Source: Melieria omissa (lineage: Eukaryota > Arthropoda > Insecta > Diptera > Ulidiidae). Taken from it: 64,000 nt of DNA. Position 1 is the stretch's first letter. Each line of letters begins with the position of its first letter. Of this stretch, positions 36,201 through 46,760 are shown piece after piece. The notes below the pieces were generated by a model, which saw only the letters and a program-made list of their open reading frames with translations, was not told the DNA's origin and did not search any database. The stretch spans positions 124,933,568 through 124,997,567 of the forward strand of contig OZ020267.1 in assembly GCA_963971225.1 (NCBI GenBank). The letters run 5' to 3'. The translations under genes and the position numbers were made by a program.

Positions 36201-37500
36201 CTTAGTTAGCATTGATTTATTCATGCCAAGTGATATCTTCTAACCAACATTAATTTGATTGTTTTTTTTGTGTAATTGGTTCATTTATACTTTTGTGAAT
36301 TGTCAGCTAAAGATTTTAATCAACATTGATAAAAATTAATTTTTTACCGAACTCTATTCAGCATTGATACAAATAATACTTTATTAAGCATTGAATATAC
36401 GTTTTAATCAGCATTGATAGTTTTATTTACATTGCATTGCTTTCACCACCTACAATAATACTTAAATCGTCAATAATTGATTTGTGTATTTTATTTAGCA
36501 TTGAGTAGACTCTCTAATTAAAATCGTCCCAATGACACCATTTATATTGTGTCAGATAAAAAAATTTAAAAAATTAAATCAAATAATTAATCAGAATTGA
36601 TTTATTTGCTATGTTTTTTTAATAGCATTGGTTTGATACAATTACTACCATTTCATTGACCAGTTAAAATCTTTCAATCGGCATTAAAAAAAATAAAGAA
36701 ATTAAATTAAATAATTAATCAGAATTGATTCGTTGATATGATAAAAAGACAAAAAATTACATTAAATAATTAATCAAAATTGATATCAAAGAAATGTATT
36801 ATTAATAGCATTGGTTTGATACAATTACAATCATTTCATTGACCAGTTAAAATCATTTAATCGGCATTGGAAAAAATTAAAGAAATTACATTAAATAGTT
36901 AATCAGAATTGATTTGCTTGATATGTTTTTTAAAAGCATTAGTTTGATATAGTTATAATCATTTCATTGACAATTTTAAATCATTTAATCGGCATTGGAA
37001 AAAAATAAAGAAATTAAATAATTAATCAGAATTGATTTAATTACAATCATTTCATTGAAAAGTTAAAATCATTTAATTGGCATTGGAATGCTATGGCCAT
37101 CTTATTTTGTTTAACATTAAAATCCTTTTATAAGCATCAAATTTTTGTTGATTTTTTTAAGGTAATCATTCTTATAAAATCCTATTGCAACTAATTCCAT
37201 TTCAATTTGATCAAATTTTTTAATTTGTTGTTAACGTTTCAATGAATTATTTATATTCCATTAAAGTTTCACTTACTAATAAAACCTGTTTTTTTTAATT
37301 CCTAGTCTGATCTGAAATTAAGTCGAGTTTATTCAACTTTTTTTGTTTTAATTTGAACTTCATATTTTATTTGTTTAAAACGTGTGTAGTTTATCATGTC
37401 ATTGATTATTTAGATTATAATTTCATTAATTGAGATTACGATTCAATTTAAATAAATTTCACAGCAATTTTCAAACCAAAGTAAATAAACCTTTTTTTAA
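33300..37500. repeat. Very AT-rich degenerate repeat field (CATTGATT / TTAATT words)
   Basis: Words such as AGCATTGATTTATT, AATCAGCATTAATT, CATTTAATCGGCATTG and TCATTTCATTGAC recur dozens of times. CATTTAAACTGCAACGAT followed by TGAGCCAAATAAA appears twice, near 34405 and 34678. Open frames are minimal. The field looks like an old, diverged tandem expansion. Confidence 0.65.
36560..37090. repeat. Tandem repeat within the AT-rich field
   Basis: AATTAATCARAATTGAT recurs near 36586, 36713, 36768, 36897 and 37021. Most copies are followed by AGCATTRGTTTGATA, TTTCATTGACCAGTTAAAAT and TCGGCATTGGAAAAAA. Units are roughly 120-180 bp with internal deletions. Confidence 0.8.
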
Positions 37501-39230
37501 ATACACAAACACGATTATGTTAATTAGTCCACATATTGATTGCTTCAACTCTAAAAAATGCTCAAAACATTCGTACTGATTGTCCTGATCCAGCTTAAAG
37601 CTCAGTAATTAATAGTAGTTATGTCTTCCTAATCTGCATAGTCGCCGCAATTACATTTACCATTGTTGTATTTAAGTATATCCTAAGTAAGTTTGTTAGC
37701 AAAACACATTTGTCATGTGGAACATTGCATATGACCAGAGATTGTACATTGACAATCTTTCGAAATTCGAAATACTCACTTGGAAAAAATAAGTTTTCAC
37801 ACACACAAAAACATGCACATCTAGAGAGTTTTATCATAATATAGAAAAAGCAACATTTCATGGAAGGAATAAGATATATCAAGTAGTGATTAGCGCCAAA
37901 TGGACACAAACAATGACCAAGAAAGCTCAAAGCAATATTCGTAGGCGAACAGCGAGTGGCATTGCTTCTGACTTGTAATGAAGCTTGAAGCCAGTGAACT
38001 CGAGAGTGATCAGTCATAAGCCACCTTAAATATTATATATCTGAGATGACTAAAACCTATCCAGATTACTTCAATGACATTAACTTCACAAAACTATCGA
38101 TGCTTATTTAGCATTGTGTGTACAACTTCACAGCAGAACTTTCGCTGCATCTCACTGCGTCACTCCGCCGAGCAACGTTAACACTAATGAATACGTAAAT
38201 GTTAGCAATTAAGCCCACACCAGATATTATATATAGTACAGACATTAGATTAGCATATTCTCTACGACGCTAATTACGTCACGTAAGCTAAGCTAGATGC
38301 GAATCTGAATTGAATGTGATGTACCTTACCTAAATAAATTTAATTAGCCTAATCCAATTTTCCAAGCGACGCGTCGCCAGTCGACGTCCGAGTACTAAAT
38401 ATATATGTATGTAGTAAGTTAGCATTTGTAACACCGAAATCTCCACCAGATTGCAAAAATGCGGTGCATTCGAGGCGTTGCGTTGTTCCGAGGCCCACCA
38501 CACGAACGCCAACTACGGTATTAACTAAGCAATATTTTTAGAGAATTTATAAGTGGAACGTGCCGCACGAGCCGTGCAGCGTTGCACGGTGCGCCTGTGG
38601 GCATTTATTTTATGAATTACAAAATTGTGTAGTAGCGAAACAAGGACAACTAGCCAATTGACATTAGAGACAATTTTAATTATAGTTTTAATTAGCAACT
38701 ATTGAATGTTAAGTATGAGAATAATAAAACGAAAATAAATCGATGAGAAATACTGATTCAAAGAAACTGAGTGTTTTATTGGATTGAAGTAGGTGTCATG
38801 TGCAATGGTAAGTTGGAGGTGAGTGGTCCGAACTGGGCTGTGAAGAAATGACCATTGCAGAGTGAATTGCTTGGAACGTTTCTAGAAAGTTTTTCTACGG
38901 TCGCACTGAAATCTCTACGCTTTCACGACCTTTTTTCGTCGTACATTTCACGCTCTAAGCTCAAATTCTTAAAAATCCTGCAGAATAGAAGATCCGTCGT
39001 GTCTCTATCAACATGTCATTGACGGTTGGTTGTTGAGAGCAGAATAACATATCTTTAGCATCCCTTCTAGATCTCTTCAACACTTTGATTGGTTAATGTT
39101 GGTTTCGTTAAAACGAATTGCATTTAAAATACCTTACAGTTTTCAACGTGCATAGCTCTCGGTCTGACCCATAATCAGTTCAATACACATTACAGCACTG
39201 CATATAATAGGCTTCACTTCACAACGCAGT

Positions 39231-39915
39231 ACATCACATCACATCACTTCACATCACATCACATCACATCACATCACATCACATCACATCACATCACATC
39301 ACATCACATCACATCACGTCACGTCACATCACATCACATCACATCACATCACATTACATTACATTACATTACATTACATTACATTACATTACATTACATT
39401 ACATTACGTTACGTTACGTTACGTTACGTTACGTTACGTTACGTTACGTTACGTTACGTTACGTTACGTTACGTTACGTTACGTTACGTTACGTTACGTT
39501 ACGTTACGTTACGTTACGTTACGTTACGTTACGTTACGTTACGTTACGTTACGTTACGTTACGTTACGTTACGTTACGTTACGTTACGTTACCTTACGTT
39601 ACGTTATGTTACGTTACGTTACGTTACGTTACATTACATAACATTACTTCATATCACATGACATTACATTGCATTACTTTACCTTACATCAAATCACATC
39701 ACATCATATCATATTACATTCAATTACAATATATCACATCACATCACATCACATCACATTACATCACATCGCATCACATGACATCACATCACATCACATG
39801 ACATCACATCACATCACATCCACTCACATGACATGACATCACATCACATCCCATCACATGACATGACATGACATCACATCACATCACATCACACGACACC
39901 ACATCACATCACATT
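39231..39915. repeat. Compound pentanucleotide array (ACATC)n-(ACATT)n-(ACGTT)n
   Basis: About 685 bp of 5 bp units. The outer parts are ACATC (with ACATG variants on the right), then ACATT, and the centre (about 39406-39630) is almost pure ACGTT with two single-base interruptions. The symmetrical order implies successive point changes that then spread. Confidence 0.95.
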
Positions 39916-39939
39916 TATGAGAGAATATCCACTAAGAAT

Positions 39940-40206
39940 TCTGTGGTCAAAAGCAATAAACGCCTAAACCGAAAATTGCTGTTTCGAGCAATCTCGTTTT
40001 AAAGTTTTAGCGCGTAGTATGTTCGTTATGGGAATGCGAATAGGTTTTTATTAATAACTTTTTTCATTTTAAAGTTACAAACTCCCCGATTTTACACAAA
40101 CGTAGAGCACAGTCAAGGGAACGTGGTGGCATCCATTCAATTTCAATTAAGTTCAATTCAATTTCTTCTTAAGTCGACATAAGCGGTTATTGCTTTTGAC
40201 CACAGA
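39940..40206 (+). mobile_element. MITE with TGTGGTCAAAAGCAATA ends (copy B)
   Basis: The left end TCTGTGGTCAAAAGCAATAA and the right end TTATTGCTTTTGACCACAGA are perfect inverted repeats. The interior (CAATCTCGTTTTAAAGTTTT, AACTCCCCGATTTTACACAA, GGAACGTGGTGGCATCCAT) matches the 24344 copy in reverse. No coding capacity. It lies at the edge of the pentanucleotide array. Confidence 0.8.
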
Positions 40207-41698
40207 ATTGATTAGAACCTTAATTATATCCACACGAATTTGTACAGATTATAAAATATTTTTGTAATATTAACTCAGATACTAAATAAATTCCGGTTAT
40301 GAAAAACTTAAAATGAAAAAAACTTAAAACAAAGTATGCCCAGTAGAGTTTTTGTAGAGATTAACGAAGGAAGGAAGTGCTTGATCCTTCCTCTAAGAAT
40401 GTGGAATGGACAATGTGTGTCTCACACCAACACATCGACGACATCAATGTGAGTTCACTACTTACACAACACAATTTTACAGATTACATCAAATTTCCGC
40501 TCCTCTACAATCGTATTTCAGTAATAAAACAACAAAATAAAAACTTTTATGATTTTCATAGTTTTTGCTCAGTTTCACATGTCAACTTTTCAGTGTAATG
40601 TGTGTCTGGAAAGACAGCGAGGCACATACAAAAAAAAATCATAAAAACTTTGCTACTACGCAAACCAAATGAACGAATAAAATTACTGAAATAAACAGTT
40701 GAGAAACTGCTAAATGCCAGGCAAGTACTCGACAGCAATCAACAAGTTTTTGACTTTCGGTTTACAGCTTTTAATCTGACTTTCAAAGTTATTACAAGCG
40801 GATATTGCACAAGCAACCAAGCAAGGACACACTTGCGGGACGCATCCATGTAAGCAAGGAAACCTCAAACCTCAAAACGCAATGAGGGCAACGAAGTAAA
40901 CATTTGCGGATTTAATTTTTCATTCTATCAGCACATGAAATAAAGTAATTGAATTAAACTGTCATGTGTGCCGTCGTGCAGAAGTGATTAACCCAATTGT
41001 GTCTTAAAATAGAACCAGTTGTACGTTTTTTGTTTAAAGAAAATTTATTATCTGTCTAATCTACTCCTCTTCTAAATTATAAAAATTTTTTTTTTTTCTG
41101 AAACAGTGCTTACCAAAAGTTTAAGTTAAGCAATTAGTCCATATTTAATGGTAAACTGTATACAATTTGAAAATTTATCAATAAAGAAAAATCATTGAAA
41201 ATCAATTGAATCAAATTGAATTGAAGTAAATAGATCCCCAAGTATGCAATTGGCATGATGTAGTTTTAAAAATGTATGCACAAACACAAGTAAACCATAT
41301 ATATTTGTACTCAATGCAACAAGTGGCCAATTTGCAATGCAGATCTATGACAACGCGGCCGACATCAACAACAACTTGTTGCATGCAACGCCCAACAAAG
41401 CGAGCGAACAGCAGCTGCAGTATCAAAGTTGACACATGCCACAGAACATTGCTCACACTCAAATAAACACACAACAACTCGTTCGTATAAATTTGTAAGT
41501 GCTGTGCAGTTGGCAAATTGCGTGAGCACTTGTAATTATATTGAAAATCGCTTGCTTTGATGTCAATTGTGAAGACTGATTGATTGTTTGATTTGTGTCC
41601 TATTTGCTTGTGATGAAAATTGAAATATTCTGTTCTGGTATTTCCATAGAAATAGGATTCTAATCGGTTTTACACTCTTCTGTCTAATTCTAAACATA
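40207..41698. other. Non-coding stretch before the LOA element
   Basis: No gene or element recognised. Confidence 0.5.
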
Positions 41699-41713
41699 CC
41701 AAACCCACACATA
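41699..41713. repeat. Target-site duplication, left copy
   Basis: CCAAACCCACACATA, identical to 47195-47209. The first two C bases could be coincidental, leaving a 13 bp minimum. Confidence 0.92.
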
Positions 41714-41796
41714 GAATAGAATAGATACGGGAGCCGAGCATCAACTGCCCGAGACACTGCGGCCAAAGAGAACTATTGTGTCGTATCCCTTATTCT

Positions 41797-44700
41797 TTAT
41801 TGGAGGAGTTCATCTCCCCCAATACTATCCAGGAACTCCTTGATTTTTCCCAGATTGGTTCCAGACAGCTCTCTTGTCTGAATTAGTTCCCTTCCCAGTA
41901 TACGCTTCCTTGCGTGTAAGAGAGCGGGACACTCTGTTATGATGTGCACGGATGTTTCATCATCTTCCATGCAGAATCTGCATAGTTCGCTATCTGTCAA
42001 TCCCAGTCGCGCTTTATGCATGTTTAGCAGGCAGTGCCCACTCAGGATTCCCGTCATGAACTTAAGCTCCTTTCTGCTTAGGTCCAATAGGTATTTCGAT
42101 TTTCCTTCCGAATAGGCCGGAAAGAATAGCTTGGAACAGCGTTGTCCCACCGTATTGGACCATTTCTGGTTGGCCCGATTTTTGAATTCCTGTTTGACAC
42201 AATGCCTGAAATGAGCTCTGCTGACACCTATGATTGGCTCAGGTCCATAGGGTCGTTTTGCCGCCCCTTCCTTTGCCAATCTGTCCGCTTCCTCATTTCC
42301 ATCGTGCCCACAGTGCGCAGGAACCCAGTGTATTATCACCCGGTTATCCTTTGAAATGTCTTGGAGAACATTTGCTGTCTCCCAGACTAGTTTGGAATCA
42401 AACGTCGTCGAGCTCAAAGCTTTTATTGCAGCCTGGCTGTCGGACATTATGATTATCCTCTTTCTCCTGACATTGAGAGTCAGTATCTTCCTGGCACACT
42501 CGTTTATGGCAAAGATCTCAGCCTGGAAGACTGTGGCCGTGTCTCCCAGACTAACTGCTAATTGGGAGCTAGTATTAAATATTCCAGCTCCCGTTCCGCC
42601 TTCCATCTTTGAGCCATCAGTGTACCAGACAATGTCATCATACGTGAGACTGATTCTATTAGCAGCCCAGTCTTCCCTATGCGGTATGTACGTAGAGTAG
42701 TTCTTCCTGAAGAGGTGTTTCGGTGGCATCAGATCCAGAGGCATCCAGAAGCCTCCATCTCGCCTCCTATCCTTCAACATGGATAGGTGACCGATTGCAT
42801 GTGCATCCCTATGTATGGATCCACTATGCATTAGTCTGTGTGCGCTGATGGTTGCAGCCATTTGCACATTTAGTTCCAGTGGCAGAATCCCCAATATAAC
42901 ATTTAGGGCTGCCGTTGGTGTAGTACTGAGACATCCTGTTATACAGGTATTCGCTAGTCTTTGAAGTTTTCCCAGCTTAGTCACAGTTGTTATTTCCGTG
43001 GTTTTCCTCCACCACACTATCGCCCCGTAGGTGATAGTCGGCAGAACTATTAGGGAGTATAAACTCTGAAGCCACTTCGGTCTCAGTCCCCAATTTTTTC
43101 CACAGATTCTTTTGCAACTCCAGAGAGCATTGCCTGCCCTCTTGATGATGCGATCAACATGAGGTTTCCAGTTCAATTTGCTGTCCAGGATTACCCCTAA
43201 ATACTTAACTTCCTTCGAGAAGTTCAGTTCTTTTCCAAAGATCATAATCTGTCTAAGGTCGATCTTCCTTTTAAGTGTAAAAGGGACTATGATTGTCTTG
43301 TCTGGATTCACAGACAGTTTCTGTCTGATACACCAGTGCTCGACTATCCTCAGCGCGCTCTGAAGCACATCTGAGACGGTATGTCCGTCTCTGCCTCTGA
43401 CCACAATGACTAAATCGTCTGCATATGCGATGACTTCATGTCCCTGCTCTTCAAGAGAGCGGATTAGTCCGTCAACGACTACAGACCATAGCAGGGGGGA
43501 TAGTACTCCCCCTTGAGGACATCCTCGCGCTGTACTTGCTGACAGCTCAGCCTCCCCTAAGTTGGACTGAATCACCCTGCTCTCCAGCATTGATGATATC
43601 CATCTTATAAGGGTGGCAGGCGCCTGTAGTCCTTCTAGCGCCGTTTCTATCGCTTCGAAGGTTGTGTAGTTGAAAGCCCCTTCTATGTCCAGGAAGCCTA
43701 CTAAACAGATTTCCTTTTCTGCCAGGGACTTCTCTATCTTACCTACCAGTGCCGATAGGGCCGTTTCCGTGGATTTACCTTTCTGGTAAGCATGTTGGTT
43801 CGTGCTCAGGGGATGCTGAGTGAGTATTTCCTCCCTCAGATACCGGTCAACGACCTTTTCCAAGCCTTTAAGCACAAAAGACATCAGGCTTATTGGCCTG
43901 AAAGATTTTGGGTCCTTCTTATCAGCTCTTCCAGGTTTCGGGAGATAGATCACGTTAACTATTCTCCAGGCTTCTGGAATGTACCCAAAGGCTAAACTAC
44001 ATACGTAGATTTTGGTTAAAATGGGCGTTAGTATTGCCATTCCCTTCTGTAAGAGCGCTGGGAAAATACCATCTTTTCCCGGCGCCTTGTAGGGAGAGAA
44101 TGATTCCAGCGCCCATTCTACTGCAAGTGCATTACACACAGCTTTGGCAGTTCTCCAGTCTTCCCTACCTGGACGATGCACCTGTCCAGTACTGCCTGTC
44201 AGAGGATCATTTGTGTATACTGACCCCGGGAAGTGGGTATTGGTGAGTAGGACAAGTGTTTCCTTTTCACACTTTGTGGCTGTCCCATCTCCATCCACCA
44301 GTGTTCCTATCGGACAGGATTTTTCCATCGAGAGAACCCTATGAAGCCTGTAGCTGGAGGACAGATCTGATACGTCCTCACAGAACCGCTTGAAGGATTC
44401 CCTCTTGGCCTTCCTGATTTCTTGGTTGTATTTGGTGAGAGTCTGGGAGTAGGTCTGCCAGTCGTTGTTTCGCTTGGCTCTATTAAATAGTTTCCTTACT
44501 TCCCTTCTCAGTTTGTTAAGATGACTACTCCACCACGGTGTCTGTTTCCTACAAGTTTTGGTCTTGAGGGGACAGTTTTCTTCATAGGCATTCAGAACGG
44601 AATCTCTAAAAATTGTAGAGGCCCTTTCTAGTCTGTCTATGGTATCTATCCTATTCTCGATTTGAGTTGGGACGTCCTGTCCTAACTGGAAGCAATAGCT

Positions 44701-45408
44701 GTTCCAGTCAGTCTGTCGTTTTGGTCTGAATGTCACCACGGTTGGCATCTGATTCCCTAGCGTGAATCTTATCTGCCTATGATCTGAGCACGACGGCTCG
44801 TCAGATACCCGCCAATTGCTGACAAGTTCTTTTGTCATCGAGGTTGTCAAGGTCATATCCAAGACTTCCTCTCTGACTCTAGTTACAAATGTGGGGCTGT
44901 TCCCAATATTGCAAATACTTAGGTCTAAGGAAAGTATATAATTAAATAGTGACTCACCTCTAGGATTTATGTCCGTGCTCCCCCACATGGTGTGATGGGC
45001 GTTCGCATCACAGCCCATTACGAGCTCCATGTGGTTGCCCCTAGCATAGGCAATGAGCTGTTCTGCTATTCGGGGTGGACAGTGGTCGTCATCTCCAGGG
45101 AAGTATGCGGAGGCAATAATGATTTCCCTGGAGTTCCAGGTAATCTTACCCGCGCATAGATCCGGCGTAACGAAATCTGTCAACGGGAAGAAAGATATGT
45201 TATTAAACACGATGCAGGTCCTGGCTCTGGTTGTGGTTGATTGACAACATAATACCTTACCTGCCTGGGATAGCCCTCTGACTTGACCGTTGGTGCTGGT
45301 CCATGGTTCCTGCACCAGGGCTATACTAGGACCCAAGGTGTTCATGGTCCTAGTTAGGACAGCCGAGGCTGCCGACGCTCTATGGAGATTGACTTGTACA
45401 ATCTCCAT
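41797..45408 (-). CDS. LOA retrotransposon ORF2: endonuclease, reverse transcriptase, RNase H (1203 aa)
   Basis: Makes and inserts DNA copies of the element by target-primed reverse transcription. Residues 1-218 are an AP-like endonuclease (VQEPW, GCDANAHHTMWGS, SCSDHR). RT spans about 485-745 (FRPISLMSFVLKGLEKVV, GFLDIEGAF, RGCPQGGVLSPLLW, and the catalytic YADD at 662-665). RNase H spans about 925-1050 with Asp931 (YTDGS), Glu964 (FQAE), Asp990 (MSDSQ) and Asp1042 (EEADRLAK), all present. A Cys/His end motif lies near 1143-1160 (CRFCMEDDETSVHIITEC). No stop or frameshift is seen. ATG lies two bases after the ORF1 stop. Confidence 0.95.
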   Translation of the reverse strand: MEIVQVNLHRASAASAVLTRTMNTLGPSIALVQEPWTSTNGQVRGLSQAGKVLCCQSTTTRARTCIVFNNISFFPLTDFVTPDLCAGKITWNSREIIIASAYFPGDDDHCPPRIAEQLIAYARGNHMELVMGCDANAHHTMWGSTDINPRGESLFNYILSLDLSICNIGNSPTFVTRVREEVLDMTLTTSMTKELVSNWRVSDEPSCSDHRQIRFTLGNQMPTVVTFRPKRQTDWNSYCFQLGQDVPTQIENRIDTIDRLERASTIFRDSVLNAYEENCPLKTKTCRKQTPWWSSHLNKLRREVRKLFNRAKRNNDWQTYSQTLTKYNQEIRKAKRESFKRFCEDVSDLSSSYRLHRVLSMEKSCPIGTLVDGDGTATKCEKETLVLLTNTHFPGSVYTNDPLTGSTGQVHRPGREDWRTAKAVCNALAVEWALESFSPYKAPGKDGIFPALLQKGMAILTPILTKIYVCSLAFGYIPEAWRIVNVIYLPKPGRADKKDPKSFRPISLMSFVLKGLEKVVDRYLREEILTQHPLSTNQHAYQKGKSTETALSALVGKIEKSLAEKEICLVGFLDIEGAFNYTTFEAIETALEGLQAPATLIRWISSMLESRVIQSNLGEAELSASTARGCPQGGVLSPLLWSVVVDGLIRSLEEQGHEVIAYADDLVIVVRGRDGHTVSDVLQSALRIVEHWCIRQKLSVNPDKTIIVPFTLKRKIDLRQIMIFGKELNFSKEVKYLGVILDSKLNWKPHVDRIIKRAGNALWSCKRICGKNWGLRPKWLQSLYSLIVLPTITYGAIVWWRKTTEITTVTKLGKLQRLANTCITGCLSTTPTAALNVILGILPLELNVQMAATISAHRLMHSGSIHRDAHAIGHLSMLKDRRRDGGFWMPLDLMPPKHLFRKNYSTYIPHREDWAANRISLTYDDIVWYTDGSKMEGGTGAGIFNTSSQLAVSLGDTATVFQAEIFAINECARKILTLNVRRKRIIIMSDSQAAIKALSSTTFDSKLVWETANVLQDISKDNRVIIHWVPAHCGHDGNEEADRLAKEGAAKRPYGPEPIIGVSRAHFRHCVKQEFKNRANQKWSNTVGQRCSKLFFPAYSEGKSKYLLDLSRKELKFMTGILSGHCLLNMHKARLGLTDSELCRFCMEDDETSVHIITECPALLHARKRILGRELIQTRELSGTNLGKIKEFLDSIGGDELLQ

Positions 45409-45410
45409 AG

Positions 45411-46760
45411 TTACGCCTTTGGTCCCTTCGTGTGGGTTCCCGCACGCTTACCCCCTCTGCCCCTCGTCTGCACCCGTTCATTGCTGCTCGATGTGTGTGC
45501 AGACTTATCCAGCAGGCTCAGTCGTCTAGATGGATTCGCCAACCCAGTCAGCCGAGTCTGCCGGACTGGCTTAGATGAGGTAGGCTTTACGGGCCCAACC
45601 GATGCCTGTCCTGGCGTCTTGTCACTGGTCCGTTCGGTCCGTTCGGTCCGAGTGACGGCTTGCGTCCGTCCACTTGTAGGTGGACAGTCCTCGCATGCCT
45701 TCGCCAGTGCTGGCTTGCTGGTGGAGGGTCTGTCCTCTTCCACCACTGTCTTCGGCGTCCTCGTCTCCGTGCCGCCCCGGCTGGTCACCGACGACTTCAT
45801 CCCCTGATCAGTCCGCACCCTGAACTGAACTCTTCCCAACTCGAAGAAGGGAAGGTCCTTCAGCTCAGAGAGCCGACCTACTGAGGTGTCGTCGATGGCC
45901 AACGTCAGCGTTGTTCCCTGCGCCGCGACAGATCTATTCAGTACCTTCCAGTTTCCTGTCGGTAGTGAACGGTTCTGCGTACGAAGCATTCGAAGAATAT
46001 CTTCGGCCGGGAGGGAGCAGCCAGGAAAGAATGCGGTGGCCACACTGGGTTTGGGAATGTCTTTTCCCTCCACCAGTTTCACCTTCATTCCCGGCAGCTG
46101 GGTTTTTGTTATGACCTCCCTTAGCCAGTTCCTCGATGCCTCGTCGGCGCAGTTTACAATAATCCATCCTGGCTTGAACGAGCATCCTTGGAATCTGATC
46201 TGAGGCCCATCCACGGGGAGCTTACGCAGCTCCTCTTTGATCAGCCCTTCGATCGTCCTCTGCTCCTCCAGACCCAGATGGACAGCCGGGAATTCGTCCG
46301 GTAGAATTCCAACTTTGATGGCCGCAGCAGCCTCAGCAAAGGACGGACTAAACTTCGTCCTTTTAGGTACGGGTTGCGCCGTATCCGCTCTGCTGCTGCC
46401 ACCAGTGTCGTCCGTCTTTGTCGGCTCTTCCAGCACAGTCTTGAGGGCATCATCGTATGATTTACCCGACGCCATTAGCCTCCTCAGCCACTTCTTTTGA
46501 GAAGTCGTCAGCCGCTTTCTCTTAAGAGAGATGGCCTCGGTGGCTTCTACCAGCGCGGGTACGCCAAGCGAGGGTGCCTCCTCAACCGCGATCGTTGACA
46601 TGGTTGTCACGCTCGTATGGGAACATTCACTGTTCCCCCTACTTCTTCTTGTCGGTTGGTCTTTCCAACCGCTTACTGTTAGTTCAGCAATGTGCTGATC
46701 AGTGGCGTCAGTCTGTCCGACGTCCTTACCATCCGAGGCGCGTGTTTGAGAGCTCATCAT
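45411..46760 (-). CDS. LOA retrotransposon ORF1 (DUF4780-like, ~449 aa)
   Basis: Likely RNA-binding ORF1 protein that packages element RNA. The open frame reaches up to 46961, but the Met pair at 46760/46757 (MMSSQTRASDG) looks a more likely start, since the upstream part resembles translated 5'UTR. A basic region (SLKRKRLTTSQKKWLRRLMA) precedes a core with FQGCSFKPGWIIVNCAD, SRNWLREVI, PSVATAFFPGC and GNWKVLNRS. This resembles the DUF4780 domain found in LOA-clade ORF1s, recalled by eye. No CCHC knuckle is visible. It ends TAA, then CT, then the ORF2 ATG. Confidence 0.85.
   Translation of the reverse strand: MMSSQTRASDGKDVGQTDATDQHIAELTVSGWKDQPTRRSRGNSECSHTSVTTMSTIAVEEAPSLGVPALVEATEAISLKRKRLTTSQKKWLRRLMASGKSYDDALKTVLEEPTKTDDTGGSSRADTAQPVPKRTKFSPSFAEAAAAIKVGILPDEFPAVHLGLEEQRTIEGLIKEELRKLPVDGPQIRFQGCSFKPGWIIVNCADEASRNWLREVITKTQLPGMKVKLVEGKDIPKPSVATAFFPGCSLPAEDILRMLRTQNRSLPTGNWKVLNRSVAAQGTTLTLAIDDTSVGRLSELKDLPFFELGRVQFRVRTDQGMKSSVTSRGGTETRTPKTVVEEDRPSTSKPALAKACEDCPPTSGRTQAVTRTERTERTSDKTPGQASVGPVKPTSSKPVRQTRLTGLANPSRRLSLLDKSAHTSSSNERVQTRGRGGKRAGTHTKGPKA

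Larger units (their letters stand above)
33100..38760 (+). promoter_or_regulatory. GABA-B-R2: Candidate long 3'UTR of the receptor
   Basis: No exon or complete mobile element is seen between the stop codon and about 38.75 kb. The first AATAAA is at 34076-34081. A compact cluster AATAATAAAACGAAAATAAA lies near 38722-38742, just before a change in composition. The segment 37560-38720 is less AT-rich and contains a strong stem (CCGTGCA at 38572-38578 with TGCACGG at 38583-38589). That all this is one transcribed 3'UTR is an inference from position and the extended 3'UTRs of fly neural genes. Confidence 0.35.

Noticed and set aside
37619..38017. 132-codon open frame on the - strand
   Set aside because: No family resemblance, irregular composition, no splice or promoter context, and it lies antisense inside the presumed 3'UTR.
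39406..39630. Telomere-like repeat (ACGTT/TTACG resembling insect TTAGG)
   Set aside because: The unit differs from TTAGG, grades into ACATT and ACATC on both sides, and lies internally. It is a microsatellite expansion.
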